Part shown: positions 42,966 through 51,905 of the stretch, piece after piece
Layout: every line of letters starts with the position of its first letter
Position numbering within the stretch: position 1 is the first letter of the stretch
DNA from: DASPGQ01 sp035457705
GTDB taxonomy: Bacteria; Acidobacteriota; Vicinamibacteria; Marinacidobacterales; SMYC01
Direction: 5' to 3'
Assembly (NCBI GenBank): GCA_035457705.1
Contig: DATIBD010000138.1
Location: 62,001-126,000 of the forward strand
Length of the DNA: 64,000 nt
Position numbers and translations under genes: made by a program
The notes under the pieces: generated by a model
Databases searched by the model: none
The model's input: the letters and a program-made list of their open reading frames with translations, nothing else
Told to the model about the DNA's origin: nothing

Positions 42966-45638
42966 TCAATGCTCCCACGCCGCTCCGGTCTTGACGTCCA
43001 CGCGAAGCGGCACCTCGAGGGGGTAGACGTTCTCCATCGTGTCCCGAACGAGCTCGGTCGTCACCTCGAGCTCGCCCTCGGGCACTTCGAGGACGAGCTC
43101 GTCGTGAACCTGTAGCAAGAGGCGGGCGCCCATTCGCTCGTTTCTCAAACGCCGGTGGAGGTCGATCATGGCCTTTTTGATTAAATCGGCCGCCGTCCCC
43201 TGGACGGGCGTATTGACGGCGACCCGTTCTGCGGCGGCCCGCGTGCTGCGGTTTCGAGAGCCGATCTCCGGGACGTAGCGCTGCCTCCCGAAGAGAGTCC
43301 TCACCTTGCCGGTTCGCCTCGTTTCGCGGACGATCTCGTCGATGAGATTCCGCACGCGCGGATATCGGTCGAGATAAGCATCGATGAAGGCCTGGGCCTC
43401 GCGGGTGGACACTCCGAACTCTTTGCCGAGTGTGAACGCGGTCTTGCCATAAATGATGCTGAAATTGATGATCTTCGCCCGCCGTCTTTTTTCTCCCTCC
43501 GAGAGACTCGCCGCATCGCCGAAGACTTGCCTCGCCGTCCTTTCGTGGATGTCCTCGCCGGAACGAAATGCCTCGATGAGGGCTTCGTCCCGGCTCAGGT
43601 GCGCGAGCACGCGAAGCTCGATCTGCGAGTAATCGGCCGACAGGAGCCGATAACCGCGCTCGGCGACGAAGGCACGTCGCAACCGCCGGCCGAGCGCCGC
43701 TCTTATGGGAATGTTCTGGAGGTTGGGATCGCTCGAGGACAAGCGCCCGGTGGCGGTAACCGTCTGGTTGAAACTGGTGTGGATCCGGCCGGTCTGCGGA
43801 TGGACCAGCGACGGCAGCGCATCGACATAGGTTCCCTTGAGCTTCTGGAGCGCACGGTAATCGAGGATTTTCCTGGGGAGAGGAAACGACGCCGCCAGCT
43901 CCTCGAGAACGTCGACCCGGGTCGAAGCCACCCTCTGTTTCTGTGTTTTCTTGAACGATGGCAGGTTCATTTTCTCAAATAGAATCTCTGCGAGCTGCCG
44001 GGGAGAGTTGATATTGAACTCGACGCCGGCGAGCCGGTGGATCTCATCGGTGATGCTCGCGAGCTCGGAGGCGAGCTCCTTCGACATCGTCTGGAATTCC
44101 TCGAGATCGATGGCAATTCCGGTGAGCTCCATCGCGGACAGCACGCTGATGAGGGGCAACTCGATCTCGGTTAGAACCCTCCCGAGGTCGTCTTCTACGA
44201 TGCGGCGCTCGAGCCGGTCGGCGAGTCTCAGGGTTCTCTCGGCCTTCTCGGCGGCGAGCCGCCCCGAGGCTTCCTCACCGCCCGACATGCCGGGAAGCGT
44301 CCCCTGAGGCCCTTCGTGGTCGCTCTCTGACGACAACGGAATCTTGAGGAACTCGAGCAGCAGGTCGGGGAGATCTTGGGATCTACGGGTCGGGTTGGAG
44401 ACGTAGGCGGCGACACGGGTATCGAAGAGATTCTCGCCGACCTCGATCCCGCGCGAGCGAAAGAGGTTGACGAGGCTCTTCAGGTCATGCGCCACGAGGC
44501 GAACCGCATCGTCCCCGACGACCGATTGCAAGCTTCGGAGAAAGTCGGTCTCGGCGATGCCGCCGCGACCACAGTCCAGGTGGACCCCTTCTCCCGCCTC
44601 CACGGCAAGCCCACCGCGAAGGACTCGAGCGCCCCATGGATCGAAATGTTCCGTTCGATCGAGGTCGAGCCAGATCGCGAGCGTTCCGGTCTTGCGGGCG
44701 CGAGCGAGAAACCGTCCGAGCTCATCCTGCGATCGAAGAGCGCGAAATCTCGCGGAGAGATCGATGGTCTCCTCGGGAAGGTAGTCCTTCTGGTGGCTCG
44801 TGAACTCGAGCTCCTCGAACAAGCGTCGCGCCGATTCGCGGTCGGCCCCCTTGTAGCGGAGCCGCTCGAGGTCGATGTCGAGCTCCACGTCGTTGAGGAT
44901 GGTCACGAGCTCTTTCGAGAGCTTGGCCCCGTCCCGATGGGCCAGCAACGCCTCGCGCTGCCTCTTGTTCTTGACCTCGTGGGCGTGCTCCAGAAGCGCT
45001 TCCAGCGAGCCCCATTCGGAGATCAGCCTGGCCGCGCCCTTGTCACCGATGCCCGGTACGCCCGGAATATTGTCCACGCTGTCTCCCACGAGGGCGAGGA
45101 CGTCGGGTATCTGCTGCGGCGCGACTCCGAACTTGCGCCGCACCCCTTCGGTATCGAGACGCTCGTACTTGACGGGGTGAACGACTAGCGTGTCGTTCGA
45201 GACGAGCTGCAGTAGGTCCTTGTCCGAGGACACGATGAGAACGCGGTAGCCCGCCCGCTCGGCCAAGCTCGAAAGAGTACCGATGATATCGTCCGCCTCG
45301 ATGCCCTCGCGCTCGAGTATGGCGAGCCCCAGTGCTTCGCAGAGCTTGCGCGCAAAGGGAAGCTGCTGTTTGAGGTCCGGAGGCGTGGGAGGGCGATTCG
45401 CCTTGTACTTGTCGAAGCGCTCGTGACGAACGGTCTTGCCACCGGCGTCGAACGTGACCGCGGCGAAATCGGGAGGGCTCTCGGCGAGTACCTTGCGAAG
45501 AACGTTGGCGAAGCCCAGGACCGCGTTGGTCGGGAGGCCGGAGCGCGTCGCCAGGGGAGGGAGAGCAAAAAACGAACGGTAGACGAGGTTGTTCCCGTCG
45601 AAGAGCAGCAACGTCTCCGGGGAACGCTCGGACGACAT
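42966..45638 (-). CDS. polA: DNA polymerase I (3'-5' exonuclease site degenerate)
   Basis: 890 residues, three domains. Residues 1-290 are the 5' nuclease (LLLFDGNNLVYRSFFALP, ADDIIGTLS, GDSVDNIPGVPGIG). Residues about 310-490 are the 3'-5' exonuclease fold. Residues 500-890 are the polymerase with motif A DYSQIELR, motif B RRRAKIINFSIIYG and motif C VHDELVLEV. Aligned by eye with E. coli PolA, the exonuclease positions Asp424, Tyr497 and Asp501 become Leu, Leu and Lys and Glu357 becomes Asp, so proofreading is probably lost, as in Taq polymerase. A TACAAT box (45652 to 45647) ends 8 bases before the ATG in a 32-base divergent region shared with the lipoprotein gene. Confidence 0.95.
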   Translation of the reverse strand: MSSERSPETLLLFDGNNLVYRSFFALPPLATRSGLPTNAVLGFANVLRKVLAESPPDFAAVTFDAGGKTVRHERFDKYKANRPPTPPDLKQQLPFARKLCEALGLAILEREGIEADDIIGTLSSLAERAGYRVLIVSSDKDLLQLVSNDTLVVHPVKYERLDTEGVRRKFGVAPQQIPDVLALVGDSVDNIPGVPGIGDKGAARLISEWGSLEALLEHAHEVKNKRQREALLAHRDGAKLSKELVTILNDVELDIDLERLRYKGADRESARRLFEELEFTSHQKDYLPEETIDLSARFRALRSQDELGRFLARARKTGTLAIWLDLDRTEHFDPWGARVLRGGLAVEAGEGVHLDCGRGGIAETDFLRSLQSVVGDDAVRLVAHDLKSLVNLFRSRGIEVGENLFDTRVAAYVSNPTRRSQDLPDLLLEFLKIPLSSESDHEGPQGTLPGMSGGEEASGRLAAEKAERTLRLADRLERRIVEDDLGRVLTEIELPLISVLSAMELTGIAIDLEEFQTMSKELASELASITDEIHRLAGVEFNINSPRQLAEILFEKMNLPSFKKTQKQRVASTRVDVLEELAASFPLPRKILDYRALQKLKGTYVDALPSLVHPQTGRIHTSFNQTVTATGRLSSSDPNLQNIPIRAALGRRLRRAFVAERGYRLLSADYSQIELRVLAHLSRDEALIEAFRSGEDIHERTARQVFGDAASLSEGEKRRRAKIINFSIIYGKTAFTLGKEFGVSTREAQAFIDAYLDRYPRVRNLIDEIVRETRRTGKVRTLFGRQRYVPEIGSRNRSTRAAAERVAVNTPVQGTAADLIKKAMIDLHRRLRNERMGARLLLQVHDELVLEVPEGELEVTTELVRDTMENVYPLEVPLRVDVKTGAAWEH

Positions 45639-45646
45639 GGTCGGGC

Positions 45647-45662
45647 ATTGTAGCGGTAGAAT
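45647..45662. promoter_or_regulatory. Divergent -10 boxes for polA and the lipoprotein gene
   Basis: Minus-strand TACAAT (45652 to 45647) is 8 bases before the polA ATG at 45638. Plus-strand TAGAAT (45657-45662) is 8 bases before the lipoprotein ATG at 45671. Neither gene has a Shine-Dalgarno sequence, so both transcripts should have leaders of only 0-3 bases. Confidence 0.5.
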
Positions 45663-45670
45663 CCGTGTCG

Positions 45671-46360
45671 ATGAAGCGAGTCGCCATCCTGGTTTGCCTC
45701 GCTCTACCCGCTTGTACGAGCTACGAGTACGAAGAGGACGTAAGTCTCGAGGTCGATGGCTCGGGACGCATCCGAATCAGCGGGTCCGCGCCGATGTTTC
45801 ACGCTCTACTCGGCATCGAGGACCCGAGCACCGAAGCGCTAGGAGAGTTTTTCAACTCCCAGCAGGTCGAGATCGAGTCGATACGCCGAACCGAGCGCGA
45901 CGGGCGATCGTTTTTTCACGTTCGAATGATCTTTGCGAGCTGGAATGACGTCTGCCGACACCGCGCGTTTCGTGACCGTGGGTGCAGCTTGGTTTTTGGC
46001 GCGTCGGACCGGGTCCTAACCCTCGTGCTTCCACGTCCCCGCGGTGGTCCCGAAAAGAACGTCGATCCGGGGGCAACCCTCGGCTTCCGCTTTCACTTTC
46101 CCAGCACCGTTCTCGAGCACAACGCTCCCCACGGGGTGGAGCGAGGCAATATCCTGGGCTGGAGGCGGACGTGGAGGGCCCATCGGGACGGTCCCCCGCT
46201 CCAGATCAGTGCCCGGTTCGACGACCGCTCGGTGCTGAGCGCGACGGTGCGAGTTCTGGTGGCGGCGCTAGGTATCGTGGGAGCGAGCATCGCCACCGCC
46301 TTGATTCTCGTCGTGCGCAGGGGGCGTCGCCAGATCGCTTCGGATCCGCAGAGCGCGTAA
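45671..46360 (+). CDS. Putative lipoprotein with C-terminal transmembrane helix
   Basis: 229 residues from the ATG at 45671 (a GTG six bases upstream is possible). A lipoprotein signal with lipobox LPAC (Cys15) is followed by a mixed alpha/beta domain (about 20-190) and a hydrophobic helix (about 195-220, VRVLVAALGIVGASIATALIL) with a basic tail. No family is recognised with confidence. The layout (lipobox, beta-rich domain with VSLEVDGSGRIRISGS, then a membrane helix and short cytoplasmic tail) resembles several uncharacterised envelope proteins. It ends 6 bases before the stop of the convergent small winged-helix-like gene. Confidence 0.75.
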   Translation: MKRVAILVCLALPACTSYEYEEDVSLEVDGSGRIRISGSAPMFHALLGIEDPSTEALGEFFNSQQVEIESIRRTERDGRSFFHVRMIFASWNDVCRHRAFRDRGCSLVFGASDRVLTLVLPRPRGGPEKNVDPGATLGFRFHFPSTVLEHNAPHGVERGNILGWRRTWRAHRDGPPLQISARFDDRSVLSATVRVLVAALGIVGASIATALILVVRRGRRQIASDPQSA

Positions 46361-46366
46361 CAAAGG

Positions 46367-46630
46367 CTAACTGGCCTCGCGGGAAGAGCCGAGCTCGACC
46401 TCGTGGCCGACGCTGTATAGATCCATCGACGTATTCTCGCGCCGGTCGACCAGCTTCATGTTCACGAGCTTGTCCAGAACCCGACGGACCTCCATCGGGT
46501 CGGCGCCCACCCAGAACCGCGCAATGCCCTCGACCGAGTCCTTCGCGTTCGGGTGGCGCCGGAAATAATCGAGGATCCGGAGCGCGAGCTCTGACTGCTC
46601 GCCGATCTCCTCAACGATTTCGCGATGCAT
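46367..46630 (-). CDS. Small winged-helix-like protein
   Basis: 87 residues from the ATG at 46630, supported by GAGGAG about 9 bases upstream. The sequence folds plausibly as a compact winged helix: helix 1 SELALRILDYFRRHPNA, helix 2 SVEGIARFWVG, recognition helix DPMEVRRVLDKLVNMKLV, then a two-strand wing (VDRRE- / MDLYSV). This resembles small transcription-factor or MarR/FaeA-like modules, but no named family is recognised. It is preceded by an exact sigma-54 element at 46719-46734, which is unusual for a small regulator. It diverges from the histidine-kinase-like gene. Confidence 0.75.
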   Translation of the reverse strand: MHREIVEEIGEQSELALRILDYFRRHPNAKDSVEGIARFWVGADPMEVRRVLDKLVNMKLVDRRENTSMDLYSVGHEVELGSSREAS

Positions 46631-47063
46631 CCCACTGTCTCCTCGTTGCTCGCTGGGGGCGACTCTCGGGGCACCTGGCCCCACAGCGCTCGAGCCGAAA
46701 ACGTTCGACGGAAAAAATAGCAACGCCTGTGCCAACTGCATTCGGGCCGTTGGTTCTTGCTTTGTGAGCCCGATTCTGGCGATTCTCGTCACCGATCCCA
46801 GGGCGGGATCGCGGTCAATTCCACCCGAAGCCAATCGGACGAGATAGGATTTCACCCTCAGACGAGATCGGGAGCTCGACTCGTTCGCCCTTGTGGGGTA
46901 TTGCCGGCGCCTCGAAGGTAAAAACCCGCGTGGCTCCGTGCGTCGCGGCGCGGCCCTTCGGACCAACTTTCCACATACCAATGAGTTAAACGGCACCAGC
47001 GGGCCGGCTTCCTTTCCGCGCGGTGGAATGGAATTTGCTCTCTGTTCTTTGGAGCTCATCATC
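46631..47063. other. Divergent regulatory region (433 bases)
   Basis: No gene is credible here. It holds a sigma-54 element on the minus strand (46719-46734), a perfect inverted repeat GATCCC-N5-GGGATC at 46794-46810 about 60 bases upstream of that element, and a GGAG Shine-Dalgarno at 47051 for the plus-strand kinase gene. No clear sigma-70 promoter was found for the kinase. Confidence 0.55.
46719..46734 (-). promoter_or_regulatory. Sigma-54 (-24/-12) promoter of the small winged-helix-like gene
   Basis: On the minus strand TGGCAC-AGGCG-TTGCT is an exact consensus match. It differs in only the last of 16 bases from the element of TonB receptor 2 (14214-14229), including the normally variable five-base spacer. 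It is followed by an A/T-rich stretch, and the ATG is 90 bases downstream of the -12 element. Confidence 0.72.
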
Positions 47064-48446
47064 ATGGGGGAGCAGCCTACCGGGGGAAGCGTTTCCTTGT
47101 CGCAGAGAATGAGGAGACTATTCACGAGGGGTCTCGCAGCGGGCGTTCTTGCCGCGGTGACCGCCGGCACCCTGTACCTTTTCCATGGAGTCTTCGGCTC
47201 CCTGGCCGAAGCCGGTATCGTCGCGGCTCTCGTCGCGCTGCCGCTCGCGCTCGGGGTCTCGATCGCGTGGCATCGTTCGAGCATGGTTCGCGCCGACGCA
47301 ATTCGGTACCAAGAGTCGTTGACGAATGCTGTGGTTGAAAGCATCGCCGACGGCGTGATCGTAACCGACGTTAAAGGCACCATCCGGCTCGTCAATAACC
47401 GGGCCCGGGAGATTCTCGATCTCGGCTCCGAGCCACTAATCGGTCGCAGGTTGATCCCGTTGGTTGAGCGCTTCGAGTGCTCGTCCGACAAGGTGATCAA
47501 AGAAGAGCTCGAGCGAATCGTCGAGCGGGGTGAATCGCTCTTAACCGAGGTTCGACTCCCGCATCCGGGGACGCGCCGCTGTGCACTTCAGCTTCGCCCC
47601 TTCAAGAGCTCCGACGGACGGGTCGAGGGCATCGTGAGCACCCTGTCCGACGCAGCACAATCGCCGGGCAAAGAAGCGAGAACGGATCTCCTATCGATCG
47701 TGAAGGGCGAGATTCGAACGCCGCTCGCAACCATCCGCGGCTTCGCTCAGATCCTTCTCAACCGTGAGCTCGAGACGGCGAAGGCAAGGAAGCTTCTCGG
47801 AATCATCCACAAGGAGTCCAATCGACTCGTTGACCTCGTGAACGATTGCGTCGATATCGCTCGGATCGAATCCGGCCGGCAGGTCATCACTCGAGAGCCG
47901 ATCGACCTGAGCGAGCTCATCGAGAACGCGGTCGCCGATCTCAGGCCGCTGGCCGACGAAAAAAGAATCACTCTCCACTATGAGCCGCCGCTTTACAGGG
48001 TGCCCTCGATCTCCGGCGATCGGAACTTGATCGAACAAGTCCTCATCAACCTGATTTCGAACGCGATCAAATACAGCTCGAACGGGGCCTGGGCTCGAGT
48101 CGCGATGAGGCCCGCGAACGGCCACGTGGCGGTTGCCGTGGAGGACAACGGTCTCGGCATCCCCCGGGACGCCCTGCCCCGAGTCTTCGAGAAGTTCTAC
48201 CGAGTGCGATGCGACGACCGCGAGGACATTATGGGCACCGGTCTGGGCCTGTCTTTCGTCGAGCGGATCATCCAGGTGCACGGCGGCACCATACGAGTCG
48301 AAAGTGAGCACGGCAGGGGCTCGACGTTTACCTTCACCATGCCGATCGCGACCGAAACCATTCGACCGTTCACTGGGGGGAGCTCGGCGGGATTTGGCCG
48401 AGACGGGCTCGAAGCTACGGCATCGAAGGGACAGGTGGCTCATTGA
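47064..48446 (+). CDS. PAS-containing membrane histidine-kinase-like protein lacking the phospho-acceptor His
   Basis: 460 residues from the ATG at 47064 (GGAG nine bases upstream). Two transmembrane helices (about 22-40 and 46-68) are followed by a PAS domain (about 90-150, VVESIADGVIVTDVKGTIRLVNN), a HisKA-like dimerisation domain and an HATPase_c domain. The ATP-binding N box (NLISNAIKYSS), G1 (VEDNGLGIP), F box (FEKFYR) and G2 (GTGLGLS) are intact. The H box, normally S-H-E-L-R-T-P-L, reads KGEIRTPL: the His position is Gly215 (GGC, 47706-47708). It therefore probably cannot autophosphorylate in the usual way and may be a pseudokinase or a partner in a heterodimer. No response regulator is adjacent. 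It overlaps the FecR gene (TTGA). Confidence 0.85.
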   Translation: MGEQPTGGSVSLSQRMRRLFTRGLAAGVLAAVTAGTLYLFHGVFGSLAEAGIVAALVALPLALGVSIAWHRSSMVRADAIRYQESLTNAVVESIADGVIVTDVKGTIRLVNNRAREILDLGSEPLIGRRLIPLVERFECSSDKVIKEELERIVERGESLLTEVRLPHPGTRRCALQLRPFKSSDGRVEGIVSTLSDAAQSPGKEARTDLLSIVKGEIRTPLATIRGFAQILLNRELETAKARKLLGIIHKESNRLVDLVNDCVDIARIESGRQVITREPIDLSELIENAVADLRPLADEKRITLHYEPPLYRVPSISGDRNLIEQVLINLISNAIKYSSNGAWARVAMRPANGHVAVAVEDNGLGIPRDALPRVFEKFYRVRCDDREDIMGTGLGLSFVERIIQVHGGTIRVESEHGRGSTFTFTMPIATETIRPFTGGSSAGFGRDGLEATASKGQVAH

Positions 48447-49612
48447 GCTCATCGAACAGGACCAAGGGCTCGAGCGAGCGCGCCCGGCCGAGGCGTCTGG
48501 CGTGGATGTGCGCCATGGCCATCGCCGCGAGTCTTTCGGCGGACGGACGGAGCGTGGAGCAGAACGACAAGCGACCGGCCTCGTCCGATGAGCGTGCCAT
48601 CGGGACCCGTCCGGCGGCGGACGACGATGACTACATCGTCGTCGTGACCGACAAGGACACTCCTCTCGACATCTATCACAAGTATCTCGATGGCGCGGAG
48701 TTCTGGCGAGAGGTCACCGAGCACAACCTTCTTCGAGAGGGTGTTCGCGTGATGATACCGGGGCGAATGCTCAAGTCGGACCAGATCCCCACGAAGATCA
48801 GCGGGTTCACTGGAAGCGTGGAGATCGCCAGGAGCTTCGATTGGGAGTGGGTGCCGGCCGTTCCCGACATGCTCGTACAGCAAGGGGACTGGGTTCGTAC
48901 CCGAGCCAAGAGCTCGGCCGAGATCCGACAGGAGGACGGTACCCTCATCGTGTTGAGACCCAACACGACGATCATCCTCGAGACGAACGGACGTCTCGAG
49001 ACCGCAGGCGGCGTGATCCGAACGACGGAGATCCGGCTCGAGCAAGGTTCCCTATTTTCACGAGTGGAGACGCTCGTCACCCCCGAGAGTCGGTTCGTGA
49101 TCTCGACGCCGGTCGCGACCTCCTATATCCACGGTACCGAGTGCCGCGTGAAGGTGGAGCGCGAGGGCGCCACGCGTCTCGAAGTGCTCGAAGGCCGGGT
49201 CGACTTCGGCGACGAGAACCGGCAGGTCTCGGTGGAGGGCAATTTCGGTGCGCTGGTCACCGCGGAAGGCAGGGTACCCTGGCAGCCTCATGGCCTTCCC
49301 CCGCCGCCGGTCAAGCTGTTTTCGCCCACGAACCGGCAGGACCTCACGAACGAACTCTCGTCCTACGACTTCGCCTGGACCTCGATCGGCAACGCCGTGC
49401 TCTACCACCTCGAAGTCTCGACGGACTCCGAGTTCAAACACCTCGTCGACGAGATTTGGGTCGAGGGCTCGTCCACTCCGCTTACGAGCGTGTTTTCCGC
49501 GGAGCTCGAGCCGGGCACCTTCTTCTGGCGCGTCTCGGCTCTCGACGACAAAGGCTACGAGAGCGCCTGGTCCTCGACGAGCGAGTTCACCCATCCGGGC
49601 AAACTTCCCTGA
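48443..49612 (+). CDS. Exported FecR-domain protein with LysM-like N-terminal module (TTG start)
   Basis: 389 residues from a TTG whose TTGA overlaps the kinase stop codon. The N terminus is basic, then hydrophobic (signal peptide, RLAWMCAMAIAASLSA). A LysM-like module (about 62-115, TDKDTPLDIYHKYLDG and VMIPGRML) suggests peptidoglycan binding. A FecR domain follows (about 125-265, VQQGDWVRTRAKSSAEI, ISTPVATSYIHGTECRV, LEVLEGRVDF), and a C-terminal fibronectin-III-like domain (about 285-389, FAWTSIGNAVLYHLEVSTDSEF). Similar proteins in Acidobacteriota sit beside sensor kinases. Here coupling with the His-less kinase suggests an envelope-sensing pair; this is inference. Confidence 0.85.
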   Translation: MSSSNRTKGSSERARPRRLAWMCAMAIAASLSADGRSVEQNDKRPASSDERAIGTRPAADDDDYIVVVTDKDTPLDIYHKYLDGAEFWREVTEHNLLREGVRVMIPGRMLKSDQIPTKISGFTGSVEIARSFDWEWVPAVPDMLVQQGDWVRTRAKSSAEIRQEDGTLIVLRPNTTIILETNGRLETAGGVIRTTEIRLEQGSLFSRVETLVTPESRFVISTPVATSYIHGTECRVKVEREGATRLEVLEGRVDFGDENRQVSVEGNFGALVTAEGRVPWQPHGLPPPPVKLFSPTNRQDLTNELSSYDFAWTSIGNAVLYHLEVSTDSEFKHLVDEIWVEGSSTPLTSVFSAELEPGTFFWRVSALDDKGYESAWSSTSEFTHPGKLP

Positions 49613-49613
49613 G

Positions 49614-51878
49614 CTACCTTTCCGCGTGAAGGACGATCGTCTCGATGGGGAGCGCGTCCTCGCCGCGCCACTCGAGCTCGATCTCATGGAGCCCTCGAAC
49701 AGCCGCGGCCGGTAGAACCATCTCGAGCCGGGAACGACTCCCGGGCACCTCGACGGCAGAGCTCTCGGTGAAGAGGACGCCCGGTACATGGGGAACCGAC
49801 AGGCGGAACGTCATCCGGAGGGCCTCACCTTGTTCACGCGGCACGTAGAGCCTTGCCCTGCCCGGAGAGAGCAGACGTACGCGCAGATCGTGCGAGCGAG
49901 TGAAGTTGCGACCGAGATAGGGCGCTCCCCTTCCCCCCATGTAAATTTGCCTCGGGGTGACGATACGATCGGAGTTGGCTCTTCGAATGACCTCCGGTCG
50001 AATCCGCATCAACCGTACGTCATCGTTCTCGTAGAGCGTCTCGCTCCAAGGCCAATCCTCGCCCGGTGGCTCCTGCCAAATGAAATCGACTCCAAAATGG
50101 GAGAGGAACCAGGCTCGGTAGCCCGCGTCGGTGCCATGAAAGAACTGGGCCACCGCGTGACGTCGATGGTCGAGGTCGTCTCGGCCGACGAACATGTAGT
50201 CGTAGCCCACGTACGGGTCGTACACCACGCGCCGGCCGGAGAAATAAGGGAGCAAGGACGGCAGAGATCGGTCGGTGGGCGAAAGCCAGATCGATTCCCT
50301 GGTAGACAGTGTCGCCGCCCGCTTGGCGGCTTCCAGCCGGCTCGCCCCGATGAGCTCGGGCGCGAGAGTCGCGGCATGAGCGAAGTGCTGGACGGTGGCG
50401 GGAAGCGCCAGGAGACCGACGCTCGCCATAACGACCGCGAGGCTCCTTCGCGCGAGAAACGAAGCGGTCCAGAACCACAGCACGATCCCGGCCTGAGAGC
50501 CGAACCAGACGACGTCGTTCTGAGCTTCCAGACGAGATAATCCTTCTGCCTCGGCGGGCGCGATTCGAAATAGCAGTACCAGGGGAAATCCCATCAAGGC
50601 GAACCAGGACATGGTGCGGCGCAGGGGCTCTCCCTGCCACACATCCACCACCCATCCCCGGAGCCCGAAGACCCTCAAACCCAGAAAACCGACGAGCCAG
50701 ATTGCGAGCGCCATCGCGATCGCCGACAAGCTCTCAACGTCCTCGAAGCGGCCCGCGGCCGTGAGCGACGGGATCGGGGGCTCGAAGCCAATCTTCTCCA
50801 TCGAATAACGTACGATCTCAAGAGGCCGGAGCGTCACATTCGTGTTCGAGCCTCGAGCCGCCATCAGCGTATACACCGTTGGCGCCGCAGCAAACCCGCA
50901 GGTCACGACGAATGCCGTCCGCATCCGCCGGCCTCCGCCGCCGAGGAGCGCCACGAGCCCCAAGGATGCGAGCGCTTGGGCACCGAGAAACAGCTTGACG
51001 GCGAGGAGGGAGGCGAGAGAAAAACCGCTCGCCGCGAGAGGACCCCTCGCCCCACCCTCCAGGTAGTCTCCGAGAAGAGCCAATCCGGCGAACAGCAGGG
51101 GCAGAGCCGGCAGCAACGGGTTCGTGAGGAAAACCGATACCAGCGTGACGTCCATGAATGCGAGGCTCCAGAAGTCGACCGTGTAGAAGGCGAGAAAACC
51201 CCATCCGGAGCACACGATCAGCAGAACGGATAGAAGCTGTGCCTTTTCGCACTTCGTGAATCGCCTCGCGAGAAGATAGGCGCTCGCGAGCAGGAGCACC
51301 ATGTACAAACCGGGGCCGAGACGGATGAGCCCATCGAAGGGATCGATTCCAAAGAAGCGACCCCAAGCGGCGACTTGCAAGTGGTAGCCGACGTGATAGC
51401 CAATCGGCAGGCCCCCGACCGAGAGAAGCTCTGGAGGCCAGGAGGTCGTCAAAGACCGGATGACCCCGACGTGATAGAGCACGTCCCGCTGCAGAGCACG
51501 GTCCATTAAGAACGCGCCTTCTGAGCCGACCCGGTACAGACTCCCCGTCGTCGCGTAGTAGGCGACGAGAATCGCTGAGGCTATCGAGCCCAAGGTGAGG
51601 CGAGCCCTCCGGGGTACGCCCAGGGACAGGCGCCCGCGCCACGGCACGACCATCGCTCCGATGCCGCTAATCGCGATGACGGCGACGTAGACGAGCGGAG
51701 AGCTCGAGAGGAGGTACGAGAGGTGAAAGAGCGCGGCAAGTGGCCCCCCGAGCACGAGGGCCAGTACCCACCGTTCCTCTAGGTCCCGACCGAGGTCGAG
51801 AAGCTTGACGAGCAGCAGGCCGGGGAGAAAATGTGCCGCAACGATCGCAGCTAGCGCTGAAAGGAGAGTCGACAACAC
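49614..51878 (-). CDS. Large polytopic membrane protein, glycosyltransferase-C-like
   Basis: 754 residues with about 12-14 hydrophobic helices in the first ~490 residues, then a soluble C-terminal region. The first half resembles GT-C-type membrane glycosyltransferases: a long loop (LMDRALQRDVLYHVGVIRS) holds conserved-looking Asp/His residues, with GYHVGYHLQ before a helix. The C-terminal part has VVYDPYVGYDYMFVGRDD and ends in a beta-rich segment. GT-C enzymes move sugars from polyprenyl-phosphate carriers on the periplasmic side; activity here is inferred from topology only. It is divergent from the membrane protein at 51906 with 27 bases between starts, and convergent with the FecR gene. 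Confidence 0.72.
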   Translation of the reverse strand: MLSTLLSALAAIVAAHFLPGLLLVKLLDLGRDLEERWVLALVLGGPLAALFHLSYLLSSSPLVYVAVIAISGIGAMVVPWRGRLSLGVPRRARLTLGSIASAILVAYYATTGSLYRVGSEGAFLMDRALQRDVLYHVGVIRSLTTSWPPELLSVGGLPIGYHVGYHLQVAAWGRFFGIDPFDGLIRLGPGLYMVLLLASAYLLARRFTKCEKAQLLSVLLIVCSGWGFLAFYTVDFWSLAFMDVTLVSVFLTNPLLPALPLLFAGLALLGDYLEGGARGPLAASGFSLASLLAVKLFLGAQALASLGLVALLGGGGRRMRTAFVVTCGFAAAPTVYTLMAARGSNTNVTLRPLEIVRYSMEKIGFEPPIPSLTAAGRFEDVESLSAIAMALAIWLVGFLGLRVFGLRGWVVDVWQGEPLRRTMSWFALMGFPLVLLFRIAPAEAEGLSRLEAQNDVVWFGSQAGIVLWFWTASFLARRSLAVVMASVGLLALPATVQHFAHAATLAPELIGASRLEAAKRAATLSTRESIWLSPTDRSLPSLLPYFSGRRVVYDPYVGYDYMFVGRDDLDHRRHAVAQFFHGTDAGYRAWFLSHFGVDFIWQEPPGEDWPWSETLYENDDVRLMRIRPEVIRRANSDRIVTPRQIYMGGRGAPYLGRNFTRSHDLRVRLLSPGRARLYVPREQGEALRMTFRLSVPHVPGVLFTESSAVEVPGSRSRLEMVLPAAAVRGLHEIELEWRGEDALPIETIVLHAER

Positions 51879-51905
51879 GGTCGAATAACGTGAGTATAGG
51901 CCCCT

